Shown: piece after piece, positions 13,996 to 21,302 of the stretch | Layout of the letters: every line of letters starts with the position of its first letter | Numbering within the stretch: the stretch's first letter is position 1 | The notes under the pieces: generated by a model | Databases searched by the model: none | Seen by the model: only the letters and a program-made list of their open reading frames with translations | What the model was told of the DNA's origin: nothing | Translations under genes and position numbers: made by a program | Origin: Candidatus Pelagibacterales bacterium | GTDB taxonomy: Bacteria > Pseudomonadota > Alphaproteobacteria > Rickettsiales > UBA1997 | Length of the DNA: 22,169 nucleotides | Direction of reading: 5' to 3' | Assembly (NCBI GenBank): GCA_016882165.1 | Contig: VHBV01000003.1 | Coordinates: forward strand, 1-22,169

Positions 13996-15027
13996 ATGGC
14001 TACTAAAAAAGTTACTAAAAAAGACCTGCTTAAAAGACAAGTTAAGCATATTGATATCACTTCTTTTGATGCTCGCCCAATTATTGATCAAATGGATCAT
14101 ATGTCTTTCACTTCTCGTGACTTGGCAAGAGCAACGGAAATTTTTAACAATATGTTAAAAGACAATTCTTGTTCAACTATTCTTACTCTTGCTGGATCTA
14201 CTTCTGCAGGTGGATGTATGAAAGTTTATGCTGACATGATCAAGTTTGGTATGATTGATGCAATTGTTGCTACTGGTGCTTCAATTGTTGATATGGATTT
14301 TTTCGAAGCTTTGGGTTTTAAGCATTACCAAGGAACTCCTTTTATTGATGACAAATTCTTGCGCGATAATTATATCGACAGAATTTATGATACTTACATT
14401 GACGAAGAAAATTTACAGCATTGTGATCACACAATCTACAAAATTGCCAACAGTCTTGAGCCAAGACCATACTCTTCTCGCGAGTTTATCTGGGAAATGG
14501 GTAAATATTTGAAAAAGAATGCTAAGAAAAAAGAATCCTTGATTGAACTTGCTTACGATTACAATGTTCCGATTTTCTGCCCAGCTTTCACTGACTCTTC
14601 GGCTGGCTTTGGTTTGGTGCTGCACCAAGTTAAAAATCCGAAAAAACACATGACTATCGATTCAATTGCTGATTTTAGAGAATTGACAGATATTAAAATC
14701 AAAGCTGGAACCACAGGTTTATTGATGGTTGGTGGTGGTGTTCCAAAAAATTTCGTACAAGATACAGTTGTTTGTGCTGAAATTTTAGGAAAAGAAGTTG
14801 ATATGCATAAATACGCTGTTCAGATTACAGTTGCTGATTCGCGTGATGGCGCTTGTTCATCTTCAACTTTAAAAGAAGCTTGTTCTTGGGGAAAAGTTGA
14901 TACTGCTTTTGAACAAATGGTTTATGCAGAAGCAACTTCGGTTATCCCTCTTTTAGTTTCTGATGCTTACCACAGAGGATACTGGAAAAAAAGAAAAAGA
15001 AGAAATTTTGCTAAACTTTTTAAATAA
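13996..15027 (+). CDS. Deoxyhypusine-synthase-like protein, probable homospermidine synthesis
   Basis: 343-aa deoxyhypusine synthase homologue. The Rossmann-like NAD site shows LAGSTSAGGCMKVYADMI and VATGAS. The catalytic lysine motif GGGVPKN (K251) corresponds to the GGGxxKH of eukaryotic DHS, and DGACSSSTLKEACSWGKVD matches the substrate/NAD segment. Bacteria lack eIF5A, so these proteins are annotated as homospermidine biosynthesis enzymes that move an aminobutyl group onto putrescine. The position right after the ornithine decarboxylase supports this. It has a basic, lysine-rich N-terminus and C-terminus (WKKRKRRNFAKLFK). The product is inferred, not shown. Confidence 0.88.
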   Translation: MATKKVTKKDLLKRQVKHIDITSFDARPIIDQMDHMSFTSRDLARATEIFNNMLKDNSCSTILTLAGSTSAGGCMKVYADMIKFGMIDAIVATGASIVDMDFFEALGFKHYQGTPFIDDKFLRDNYIDRIYDTYIDEENLQHCDHTIYKIANSLEPRPYSSREFIWEMGKYLKKNAKKKESLIELAYDYNVPIFCPAFTDSSAGFGLVLHQVKNPKKHMTIDSIADFRELTDIKIKAGTTGLLMVGGGVPKNFVQDTVVCAEILGKEVDMHKYAVQITVADSRDGACSSSTLKEACSWGKVDTAFEQMVYAEATSVIPLLVSDAYHRGYWKKRKRRNFAKLFK

Positions 15028-15066
15028 TTCTTAAAGTTGCTTGTAGTTTTTTCATTTTATTATTAG

Positions 15067-15110
15067 CGAAGAATCAGAATAAAAAAAATTCTCTTCTGAT
15101 TCTTCGTTTT
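15067..15110 (+). terminator. Intrinsic terminator of the polyamine operon
   Basis: CGAAGAATCAGAA (15067-15079) is perfectly complementary to TTCTGATTCTTCG (15094-15106), with a 14-base loop and TTTT after it. It lies 39 bases after the stop of the homospermidine gene. Confidence 0.88.
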
Positions 15111-15117
15111 AGCAAGA

Positions 15118-15153
15118 TTGATAAAACAAATATAAACAAATGTAAACAAATGT
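15118..15153 (+). promoter_or_regulatory. Possible mreD promoter overlapping a 10-base tandem repeat
   Basis: TTGATA (15118-15123) is followed 17 bases later by TGTAAA (15141-15146), a modest promoter match. The spacer and -10 lie in three tandem 10-base units of the form AAACAAATRT (15124-15153), continuing as AAAAC. One helical turn per unit could suit a protein-binding site, but A-rich simple sequence is an equal explanation. Confidence 0.3.
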
Positions 15154-15168
15154 AAAACTTAAATTAAA

Positions 15169-15669
15169 ATGTTAGGACAAAGATCAATATCAAAGATTCT
15201 AGTTTTACATATAATTGCTGCTCTATTTGTTATTATTAACGTTTCAGATGTTGAAATTAGTGGATTCTCAGATGTGATTCCTCTTTTTGACTTGATGTTG
15301 GTGTTCTACTTTGCTGTATTCAAAAATGTGTTTTCCTTGTGGTTTATTTTTTTGATGGGAATTTGGGGGGATGCTTTAAATGGTGACCTGCTTGGTGTTA
15401 CACCATTTTGTTATTTAATTTTAGTAAGATTTTTTGCTAGTCTCAACCATAGATTAATAATTAGGGAAAATTTCCAACAAATTATACAACAATTTGCTTT
15501 TTTCTGTTTCTTATTTTTATTGATGAAATGGTTAATTCTTTCAATTCTGCACGGAACATTATACAGTATTGGTAATGCTGCTGTACAGATGGTTTTATCT
15601 TCAGTTTTTTATGTTGTTATGCATAAATTCTTTGATTATCTAAGTGAAAAATTATTAGGTTCAAACTAG
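15169..15669 (+). CDS. mreD: Rod shape-determining protein MreD
   Basis: 166-aa, very hydrophobic protein with about five membrane segments (roughly residues 8-25, 36-50, 52-67, 77-91, 106-128 and 136-151, some possibly merged). The sequence GIWGDALNGDLLGVTPFCYLI matches the conserved MreD core (G..xD.l.g.plG...l...l). MreD belongs to the elongasome with MreB, MreC, RodA and PBP2. The next gene is PBP2 (mrdA), 96 bases downstream. mreB and mreC, normally just upstream, are not here; the polyamine operon and a terminator occupy that place. Identification rests on topology, the core motif and the neighbour. Confidence 0.85.
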   Translation: MLGQRSISKILVLHIIAALFVIINVSDVEISGFSDVIPLFDLMLVFYFAVFKNVFSLWFIFLMGIWGDALNGDLLGVTPFCYLILVRFFASLNHRLIIRENFQQIIQQFAFFCFLFLLMKWLILSILHGTLYSIGNAAVQMVLSSVFYVVMHKFFDYLSEKLLGSN

Positions 15670-15765
15670 ACATTTTTAATAAAACTTAGTTAATATTTAT
15701 TTAGAAAGATTTCCAAAAATTTAACAATCTCACAAAAGATTAAAACAGACAAAGCTTGAAAAGAA

Positions 15766-17589
15766 ATGCTTCGGGATATTCGTAAAAATAAAATTTTCAA
15801 CCGCCGTACTTTCTTTGTTGGAGCTGCGCAAACCACACTGACTGCTGCTTTGGTTGCAAGACTTAGCTATCTGCAATTAATAAAACACGAAGAATATTCC
15901 ATTCAATCAGATAGTAATAGAATAAAACCAATGATTAACCCAGCACCGCGCGGTAATGTGCTTGATCGTTTTGGTGTTCCTCTGACAAGAAATAAAAATA
16001 ACTATCGTCTATTACTTTACGTTGAGAACAGAACAAATATAGAAAACCTAATTGACAAACTCTCGCAAATTCTTGATCTAACTCCTCAAAACAAAGAAGT
16101 ATTTTTCTCTAAAGTTAAAAATTCCCGTCGTAAAAGTATTATTTCTCTTATGGATAATCTATCTTGGGACGATCTTGCAAGAGTTGAAAGTAATGTTCAT
16201 CTATTGCCAGGAATTTCAATAGAAAGTGGTATTATAAGATATTATCCATATCCAGCTGAAACTGCTCATTTCTTGGGTTACGTTTCTTTGCCAAGTGAAA
16301 AAGAAATTGATGGTAATGAGCAGAATTTATTTATGCACCCAGATTTTCGTATTGGAAAGTCAGGCATTGAAAGATCATTTGATGAAGCTTTGAGAGGAAA
16401 ATATGGAGTAAAATACGTAGAAGTAAATGCACATGAAATACCAATCCGTACATTATCAATGAAGCCTGCGGTTGAAGGATCAAGATTGCATTTAACAATT
16501 GATTTGCGTTTACAAAAGTTTACAACCAACAGAATTAAAGACGATGTTGCTTCAGTTGTTTTGATGAATGTTAAAACGGGTGAAATTCTATCATATGCGT
16601 CATCTCCTGCTTTTAATCCTAATAATTTTGTAGAAGGAGTTTTAAAAGAATATTGGGATGAACTGAATTCAGACCCTAGAAAGCCTCTAAACAATAAGCC
16701 TATTGCAGCACTCTATCCTCCTGGTTCAACTTTTAAGTTAATGGTGGCTTTAGCAGCTTTAGAAGCAGGGGTAAGTCGTAATACTAAAGTTCATTGTAAC
16801 GGTCGTTTTCAATTCGGTAAAAGAGCTTTTCACTGTTGGAGAAAAGAAGGACATGGAACGCTGGATATGGTTGATGCTATCAAACATTCTTGTAATACTT
16901 ATTTCTTCACTATAGGTAACCAAATTGGTTATGAGAAATTTACTGATATGGCCAGAAGATTTGGTTATGGAGATAAATTTGATATTAGTTTATATGGTTC
17001 AAAAGCTGGTAATGTGCCGTCTGATGAATGGAAAAGAAAAGTATTTCGTGAGCCTTGGGTTGGCGGAGACACTTTAAATACTGCGATTGGTCAAGGTTTT
17101 GTTTTGGCAACTCCTTTGCAAATGGCAACAATAACTTCAAGAATTGCCAATGGCGGGGTTCCAATAAAACCTTATCTAGTTAGAAATCAAAATATTTTCA
17201 AACAATATGATGATTTAAAAGACAAACCTGTGGTAAGCAAAGATTACCTAGATTTAATAAGAGAGGGTATGAATCGAGTCATGAATGAAGCTGGTGGAAC
17301 TGCTTATTCGAAAAGAATTGATCAAAAAGGTTTTGAAATGGCCGGAAAAACAGGAACTTCTCAAGTAGTTTCAAAACGAGAAGATGAAATGAGTAGCGCA
17401 GAAAAAGCAGTTAATGCTAATCAAAATCATGCTATTTTTGTTGGTTTTGCGCCAGTACATGATCCAAAATATGCTGTATCAGTTGTTGTTGAACATGGAA
17501 AAAGTGGTTCAGCAGCTGCAGCCCCAATTGGTCGAGATGTTTTGTTGGAAGCTCAAATGTTGAACAAGAGCAAGTTCTTTGGTAATTAA
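15766..17589 (+). CDS. mrdA: Penicillin-binding protein 2 (peptidoglycan DD-transpeptidase)
   Basis: 607-aa class B PBP that crosslinks lateral-wall peptidoglycan. One N-terminal membrane anchor (about residues 15-34), then the PAPRGNVLDRFGVPLTRN motif of the dimerisation domain. The transpeptidase domain has all three active-site motifs: STFK (Ser321), SCN (375-377) and KTG (528-530), plus GQGFVLATPLQMA. The 'HCWRKEGHGTLDMVDAIKHSCNTYF' region is diagnostic for PBP2 rather than FtsI (FtsI differs around SxN). Length is normal. It forms a pair with mreD; rodA is not in the window. Confidence 0.95.
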   Translation: MLRDIRKNKIFNRRTFFVGAAQTTLTAALVARLSYLQLIKHEEYSIQSDSNRIKPMINPAPRGNVLDRFGVPLTRNKNNYRLLLYVENRTNIENLIDKLSQILDLTPQNKEVFFSKVKNSRRKSIISLMDNLSWDDLARVESNVHLLPGISIESGIIRYYPYPAETAHFLGYVSLPSEKEIDGNEQNLFMHPDFRIGKSGIERSFDEALRGKYGVKYVEVNAHEIPIRTLSMKPAVEGSRLHLTIDLRLQKFTTNRIKDDVASVVLMNVKTGEILSYASSPAFNPNNFVEGVLKEYWDELNSDPRKPLNNKPIAALYPPGSTFKLMVALAALEAGVSRNTKVHCNGRFQFGKRAFHCWRKEGHGTLDMVDAIKHSCNTYFFTIGNQIGYEKFTDMARRFGYGDKFDISLYGSKAGNVPSDEWKRKVFREPWVGGDTLNTAIGQGFVLATPLQMATITSRIANGGVPIKPYLVRNQNIFKQYDDLKDKPVVSKDYLDLIREGMNRVMNEAGGTAYSKRIDQKGFEMAGKTGTSQVVSKREDEMSSAEKAVNANQNHAIFVGFAPVHDPKYAVSVVVEHGKSGSAAAAPIGRDVLLEAQMLNKSKFFGN

Positions 17590-17673
17590 ATATCTATGAA
17601 TTAATCTTTCTATAAATAATTGCCAAATTTTGTTAATTATCCAACAGTGCAGAATTCAATTCTTATTCCAAAA

Positions 17674-17758
17674 TGTCATACTGAGCTTCAGAGCAGTATC
17701 TCAAGTGATAAGCTCAGAAATCTAACTTTGGGATTCTTTGCTGGCGCTCAGAATAACA
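17674..17758. repeat. Palindromic intergenic repeat, 'TGTCATTCTGAGC' family, copy 2
   Basis: TGTCATACTGAGC (17674-17686) and GCTCAGAATAACA (17746-17758) pair with two mismatches. The interior resembles copy 1 at 9398-9470, including 'ATCTCAA.TGATAAG.TC.GAA' and 'TTCTTTGCT'. It lies in the 320-base gene-free gap between mrdA and atpD, whose right half carries the atpD promoter. I see nothing else in that gap. Confidence 0.75.
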
Positions 17759-17807
17759 GTTTTTTGTGTTGGATGGGATAAACTCAAATTTTTTTTTAAA
17801 TCTTCTC

Positions 17808-17836
17808 TTGAGAATTAAGTTAAAAGCTATTATTTT
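17808..17836 (+). promoter_or_regulatory. Predicted sigma70-type promoter of atpDC
   Basis: TTGAGA (17808-17813), a 17-base spacer, TATTTT (17831-17836), then GCCGCTCC. The hexamer, spacing and G+C-rich discriminator mirror the atpH promoter. The transcript would begin near 17843, about 65 bases before the atpD ATG. Confidence 0.6.
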
Positions 17837-17909
17837 GCCGCTCCTTTTGTAAGATTACTGAGAAAATAGTTCGCAAAATCTTAAAATATTAAATCCAGAT
17901 TTATCACTT

Positions 17910-19334
17910 ATGTCAAATAAAGGAAAAATTACTCAAGTTATTTCTGCTGTAGTTGATGTGGAATTTGAAAACGGTCAAATGCCAGCAATTTATAACGCTT
18001 TAGAATGCGTTAATAATGGTAAAAAATTAATTTTAGAAGTTGCTCTTCACGTTGGTGAAAGAACAGTCAGAACAATTGCTATGGATTCTACAGACGGATT
18101 GACTCGTGGATTAGAAGTTGTTGATACAGGCAAGCCAATTTCTGTTCCGGTTGGCGAAGCAACTTTGGGTCGTATTATGAACGTAATTGGCGAACCAATT
18201 GACGAAAAAGGTGTTATTGAATCTAAAGAATTATTTCCAATTCATGCTGCTGCACCTGAACTTGTTGATCAAGCAACTGAAACTGAGATTCTGGTAACGG
18301 GAATTAAAGTTATCGACCTTTTGGCTCCTTACGCTAAAGGTGGTAAAATTGGTCTTTTCGGTGGTGCTGGTGTTGGTAAAACTGTATTGATTATGGAATT
18401 AATCAACAATGTTGCTAAAGCTCACTCTGGTTATTCAGTTTTTGCCGGTGTCGGTGAAAGAACGCGTGAAGGAAACGATCTTTACCATGAAATGATGGAT
18501 TCAGGTGTTATCGATATTAACAACTTGAAAAATTCAAAAGTTGCACTTGTATATGGTCAAATGAATGAACCACCAGGAGCACGTGCTCGTGTTGCTTTGA
18601 CTGGTCTTACTCAAGCTGAGTACTTCCGTGATAAAGAAGGACGTGACGTTCTTTTCTTCGTAGATAACGTTTTCCGTTTTACTCAAGCTGGTTCAGAAGT
18701 TTCTGCACTTTTGGGTCGTATTCCATCTGCGGTGGGTTACCAACCAACTCTTGCAACTGAAATGGGTGCAATGCAAGAACGTATCACTTCAACTAAAAAT
18801 GGTTCAATCACTTCAGTTCAAGCAATTTATGTTCCTGCGGACGATTTAACTGACCCTGCTCCTGCAACTTCATTCTCGCATTTGGATGCTACAACAGTAC
18901 TTTCTCGTCAAATTGCTGAGATTGGTATTTATCCAGCTGTTGATCCTCTTGATTCAACTTCAAGAATTTTAGACCCAAGAATTGTTGGTCAAGAACATTA
19001 TGACGTTGCTCGTGAAGTTCAAAAAATTCTTCAAGCTTACAAATCATTACAAGATATCATTGCAATTCTTGGTATGGATGAGCTTTCTGAAGAAGATAAA
19101 TTGACAGTTGCTCGTGCAAGAAAAATTCAACGTTTCTTGTCTCAACCTTTCCACGTAGCTGAAGTTTTCACTGGCGCTCCTGGTAAATGGGTTGCTTTAA
19201 AAGATACAATTAATAGCTTCAAAGAAATTTGTTCAGGTAAATATGATCATCTTCCAGAAGCTGCTTTCTACATGGTTGGTGGAATTGATGAAGCCATCGC
19301 TAAAGGTGAAAAGCTTTTAAAAGAATCTAAATAA
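17910..19334 (+). CDS. atpD: F1 ATP synthase beta subunit
   Basis: 474-aa catalytic beta subunit. Motifs: Walker A GGAGVGKT (151-158), catalytic glutamate E183 in GERTREGND, Walker B LFFVDN (D252), and NVFRFTQAGSEVSALLGRIPSAVGYQPT, with the DELSEE-type loop as MDELSEEDK. Everything needed for catalysis is present and length is normal. No clear ribosome site precedes the ATG. It is separated from atpHAG by more than 12 kb and has its own promoter. A hairpin lies between it and atpC. Confidence 0.98.
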   Translation: MSNKGKITQVISAVVDVEFENGQMPAIYNALECVNNGKKLILEVALHVGERTVRTIAMDSTDGLTRGLEVVDTGKPISVPVGEATLGRIMNVIGEPIDEKGVIESKELFPIHAAAPELVDQATETEILVTGIKVIDLLAPYAKGGKIGLFGGAGVGKTVLIMELINNVAKAHSGYSVFAGVGERTREGNDLYHEMMDSGVIDINNLKNSKVALVYGQMNEPPGARARVALTGLTQAEYFRDKEGRDVLFFVDNVFRFTQAGSEVSALLGRIPSAVGYQPTLATEMGAMQERITSTKNGSITSVQAIYVPADDLTDPAPATSFSHLDATTVLSRQIAEIGIYPAVDPLDSTSRILDPRIVGQEHYDVAREVQKILQAYKSLQDIIAILGMDELSEEDKLTVARARKIQRFLSQPFHVAEVFTGAPGKWVALKDTINSFKEICSGKYDHLPEAAFYMVGGIDEAIAKGEKLLKESK

Positions 19335-19344
19335 TTGCTATATT

Positions 19345-19386
19345 GAAGCGGAGGATCTAACCAAGAAAAGATCCTTCGTTTCTTTT
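19345..19386 (+). terminator. Hairpin with T-tract between atpD and atpC (partial terminator?)
   Basis: Fourteen-base arms 19345-19358 (GAAGCGGAGGATCT) and 19369-19382 (AGATCCTTCGTTTC) pair throughout, with two G-T pairs and a 10-base loop, then TTTTG. It sits inside the atpDC unit, so it probably lowers but does not abolish atpC transcription, or protects the atpD mRNA end. F1 contains three beta and one epsilon. Confidence 0.65.
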
Positions 19387-19427
19387 GTAATAAAAAAAGA
19401 ATTTTCAATAAAATTAACTAGTAAATA

Positions 19428-19679
19428 ATGTCAGCATTAAATATTGAAATCATTTCTGTAGAAGGTGTCACTTTTAAAGGTGAATGTGCTATGGCTGTTG
19501 TTCCTTCAATTGAAGGTGATTTGGGTATAATGCAAAATCATGAAGCTGTTATTGCAAAGCTAAAAGCAGGTCACGTCACTGTTTATGATAACTTGCAAAA
19601 TGTTGTTAAACAGATTGAAATTGCTGGTGGTTTTGCTGAAATGTCTGGTGCTGGTAAGTTAATTGTTTTAATTGACTAA
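19428..19679 (+). CDS. atpC: F1 ATP synthase epsilon subunit, short form lacking the C-terminal helices
   Basis: 83-aa epsilon subunit that contains only the N-terminal beta-sandwich: LNIEIISVEGVTFKGECAMAVVPSIEGDLGIMQNHEAVIAKLKAG, then IEIAGGFAEMSGAGKLIVLID, the usual end of that domain. Standard bacterial epsilon is about 130-140 aa, with a two-helix C-terminal domain that can inhibit ATP hydrolysis; it is absent here. The stop overlaps by four bases with the stop of the opposing glutathione S-transferase gene, so there is no room for the missing part. The beta-sandwich alone suffices to bind gamma and the c-ring in known systems. No strong ribosome site precedes the ATG. Confidence 0.92.
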   Translation: MSALNIEIISVEGVTFKGECAMAVVPSIEGDLGIMQNHEAVIAKLKAGHVTVYDNLQNVVKQIEIAGGFAEMSGAGKLIVLID

Positions 19680-20308
19680 ACTTTAATCGCAGGTTTTTCC
19701 TGCAAAGCTGAACTTTGCCATTCTTGATAAAAGGCATTTTTTGAAATATTATTTAAATAATCCACCAAATCTCCAACTTCAACATCGTAAGAAATAAATC
19801 TGCTTACAACAGGCGCAAAAAATGCATCAGCTGCACTAAAATCTCCAAATAAGAAATTACCCCTAGATTTATTCAAACATACCTTCCAGATCTCTAAAAT
19901 GCGTTTTATTTCTTTTTGAGTTTCAATTCCAGGTTCTTGTTTAGTTTTTAATTGCATATCCATTGGAAATTCATTTCTTAAATTAATAAAACCAGAATGC
20001 ATTTCAGAGCAAATAGATTGTGCAAAATGTCGTATTTCTTTGTTTTTTGGAAAAAGATTAGCTTCAGGAAATATTTCTTCTAAATACAGAGCAATTGCTA
20101 GTGAGTCCCAAATTTTCAAGTTATTATGAATTAGGCAAGGAATTTTTCCTGATGGCGAAATTTTAAGTATATTTTCTTTGGTTTGATTTGTGCGCAGAGC
20201 TATTAAAACTTCTTCAAAATCAATTCCAACTTGTTTTATGCAAAGCCAAGCACGCATGCTCCAAGAAGAATAGTTTTTATTGCCAATGTAAAGTTTTGTT
20301 TGCTTCAT
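19676..20308 (-). CDS. Glutathione S-transferase family protein
   Basis: 210-aa soluble GST. N-terminal thioredoxin-like domain begins KLYIGNKNYSSWSMRAWL (the catalytic Ser/Tyr region), followed by GKIPCLIHNNLKIWDSLAIALYLEE, the cis-proline and glutathione-binding 'DS' motif. The all-helical C-terminal domain contains FLFGDFSAADAFFAPVVSRF, the N-capping box. The NKNYSSWSMRAWL start resembles YfcF-like GSTs. It is the only gene on the minus strand and converges on atpC with a four-base overlap. It is divergent from the amidotransferase, with 76 bases between the starts. The specific substrate is unknown. Confidence 0.92.
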   Translation of the reverse strand: MKQTKLYIGNKNYSSWSMRAWLCIKQVGIDFEEVLIALRTNQTKENILKISPSGKIPCLIHNNLKIWDSLAIALYLEEIFPEANLFPKNKEIRHFAQSICSEMHSGFINLRNEFPMDMQLKTKQEPGIETQKEIKRILEIWKVCLNKSRGNFLFGDFSAADAFFAPVVSRFISYDVEVGDLVDYLNNISKNAFYQEWQSSALQEKPAIKV

Positions 20309-20384
20309 GTTTGAAATTTGTTTTAAAAGTTTCTAAATTCTTGTTTTAATTATTTATCAATTTTTTTAATTTAAAAATAAATTT

Positions 20385-21219
20385 ATGTGCCGCTGGATAG
20401 CTTATATTGGTGAACCAATTTATATGGATAATGTAATTACTAAACCTCCTTCTTCTTTAGTTGAGCAAAGTTTCAATTCACGCATGGCTTTCAAACAAGA
20501 TGGCAGCATTTTGTCAACTAATGGTGATTTTTGGGGTTGGTTGGTATTCTGATAAAACCGAACCTGGTTTATTTAAAGATGCTGAACCAGCTTGGGCGAA
20601 TGAAAACTTATATGAAATTTGCTCTCATGTTAAAGCTAGAATTTTTATGGCTCACGTTCGTGCTGCATCTACGGGTTCTGTTCAAAGAACTAATGCTCAT
20701 CCTTTTAAGTATAAGAATTGGCTTTTTCAACATAATGGATTTATTGGAAATTTTGATTTAATTCGTCGAGATTTGCATGCAAAATTAAGTCATGACCAGT
20801 ATAATTTGATTAGAGGAACAACTGATAGCGAAGTGATTTTTAGATTAGCTATTAGCTTTGGTTTAATGCAAAATCCTCAACAAGCAATTGAAGAAACTAT
20901 TCTCTTTATTAAGAAAACTTGTAAAAAAAATAAGATTGATCCTCAAATTACAATGTCTTGTGTTTTAAGTGATGGAGATGCAATTTACACAATTCGTTAT
21001 TCAACAACTAAAAAACCAAGCAGTCAGTTTTATTCTAAACAAGAAGATTGTTTGCAAGATATTGGAGATAATCAAACCATTATTCCAAATAACAGCATTA
21101 TCATTGTCTCTGAGCCTCTTGATCACAACAGCAAACTATGGAAAGAAATGCCAATTAATTCTTTTTCTACCATTAGAAACGGTCTGGTCCACATTGAGAA
21201 ATTAAAAGTGGGAAGATAA
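20385..21219 (+). pseudogene. Class II glutamine amidotransferase (YafJ/EgtC-like), broken by a 2-base frameshift
   Basis: The gene starts at ATG 20385 with MCRWIAYIGEP, whose Cys2 is the N-terminal nucleophile expected after Met removal. The first frame runs 48 codons to ...STNGD and would stop at 20550. The conserved continuation (FGVGWYSDKTEPGLFKD...AHVRAASTG...NAHPF...FQHNGFIGNFDLIRRDL...GTTDSEVIF) is in another frame from 20530 to 21219. Inserting GG after GAT at 20528 restores NGDGFGVGWY exactly, giving a ~278-aa protein of normal length. Both halves are otherwise well conserved, so this is either a recent inactivation or a sequencing/assembly error. The family hydrolyses glutamine and passes ammonia, or acts on gamma-glutamyl compounds; the substrate is unknown. 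Confidence 0.85.
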
Positions 21220-21302
21220 TTTTAGAGTGAAAAATCCAATATCGCATCCAAGACTAAAATTGGAGAAAAATTAAACCTTTTTAACTTGCAATTACTCGCA
21301 AG

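Noticed and set aside
14255..14512. Plus-strand 85-codon frame inside the homospermidine gene
   Set aside because: Out-of-frame shadow of a well-conserved gene, leucine/isoleucine-rich, with no independent support.
16278..16694. 138-codon minus-strand frame opposite mrdA
   Set aside because: It is antisense to the conserved transpeptidase region and resembles no family.
19689..19703. GCAGG-TTTTT-CCTGC hairpin as a terminator of atpC
   Set aside because: There is no T-tract after the stem on either strand and it lies inside the GST coding end.
20461..21219. Amidotransferase starting at the TTG 20461 as an intact shorter gene
   Set aside because: It would lack the Cys2 nucleophile and the first residues before FGVGWY are not family-like. 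The upstream frame supplies the true N-terminus.
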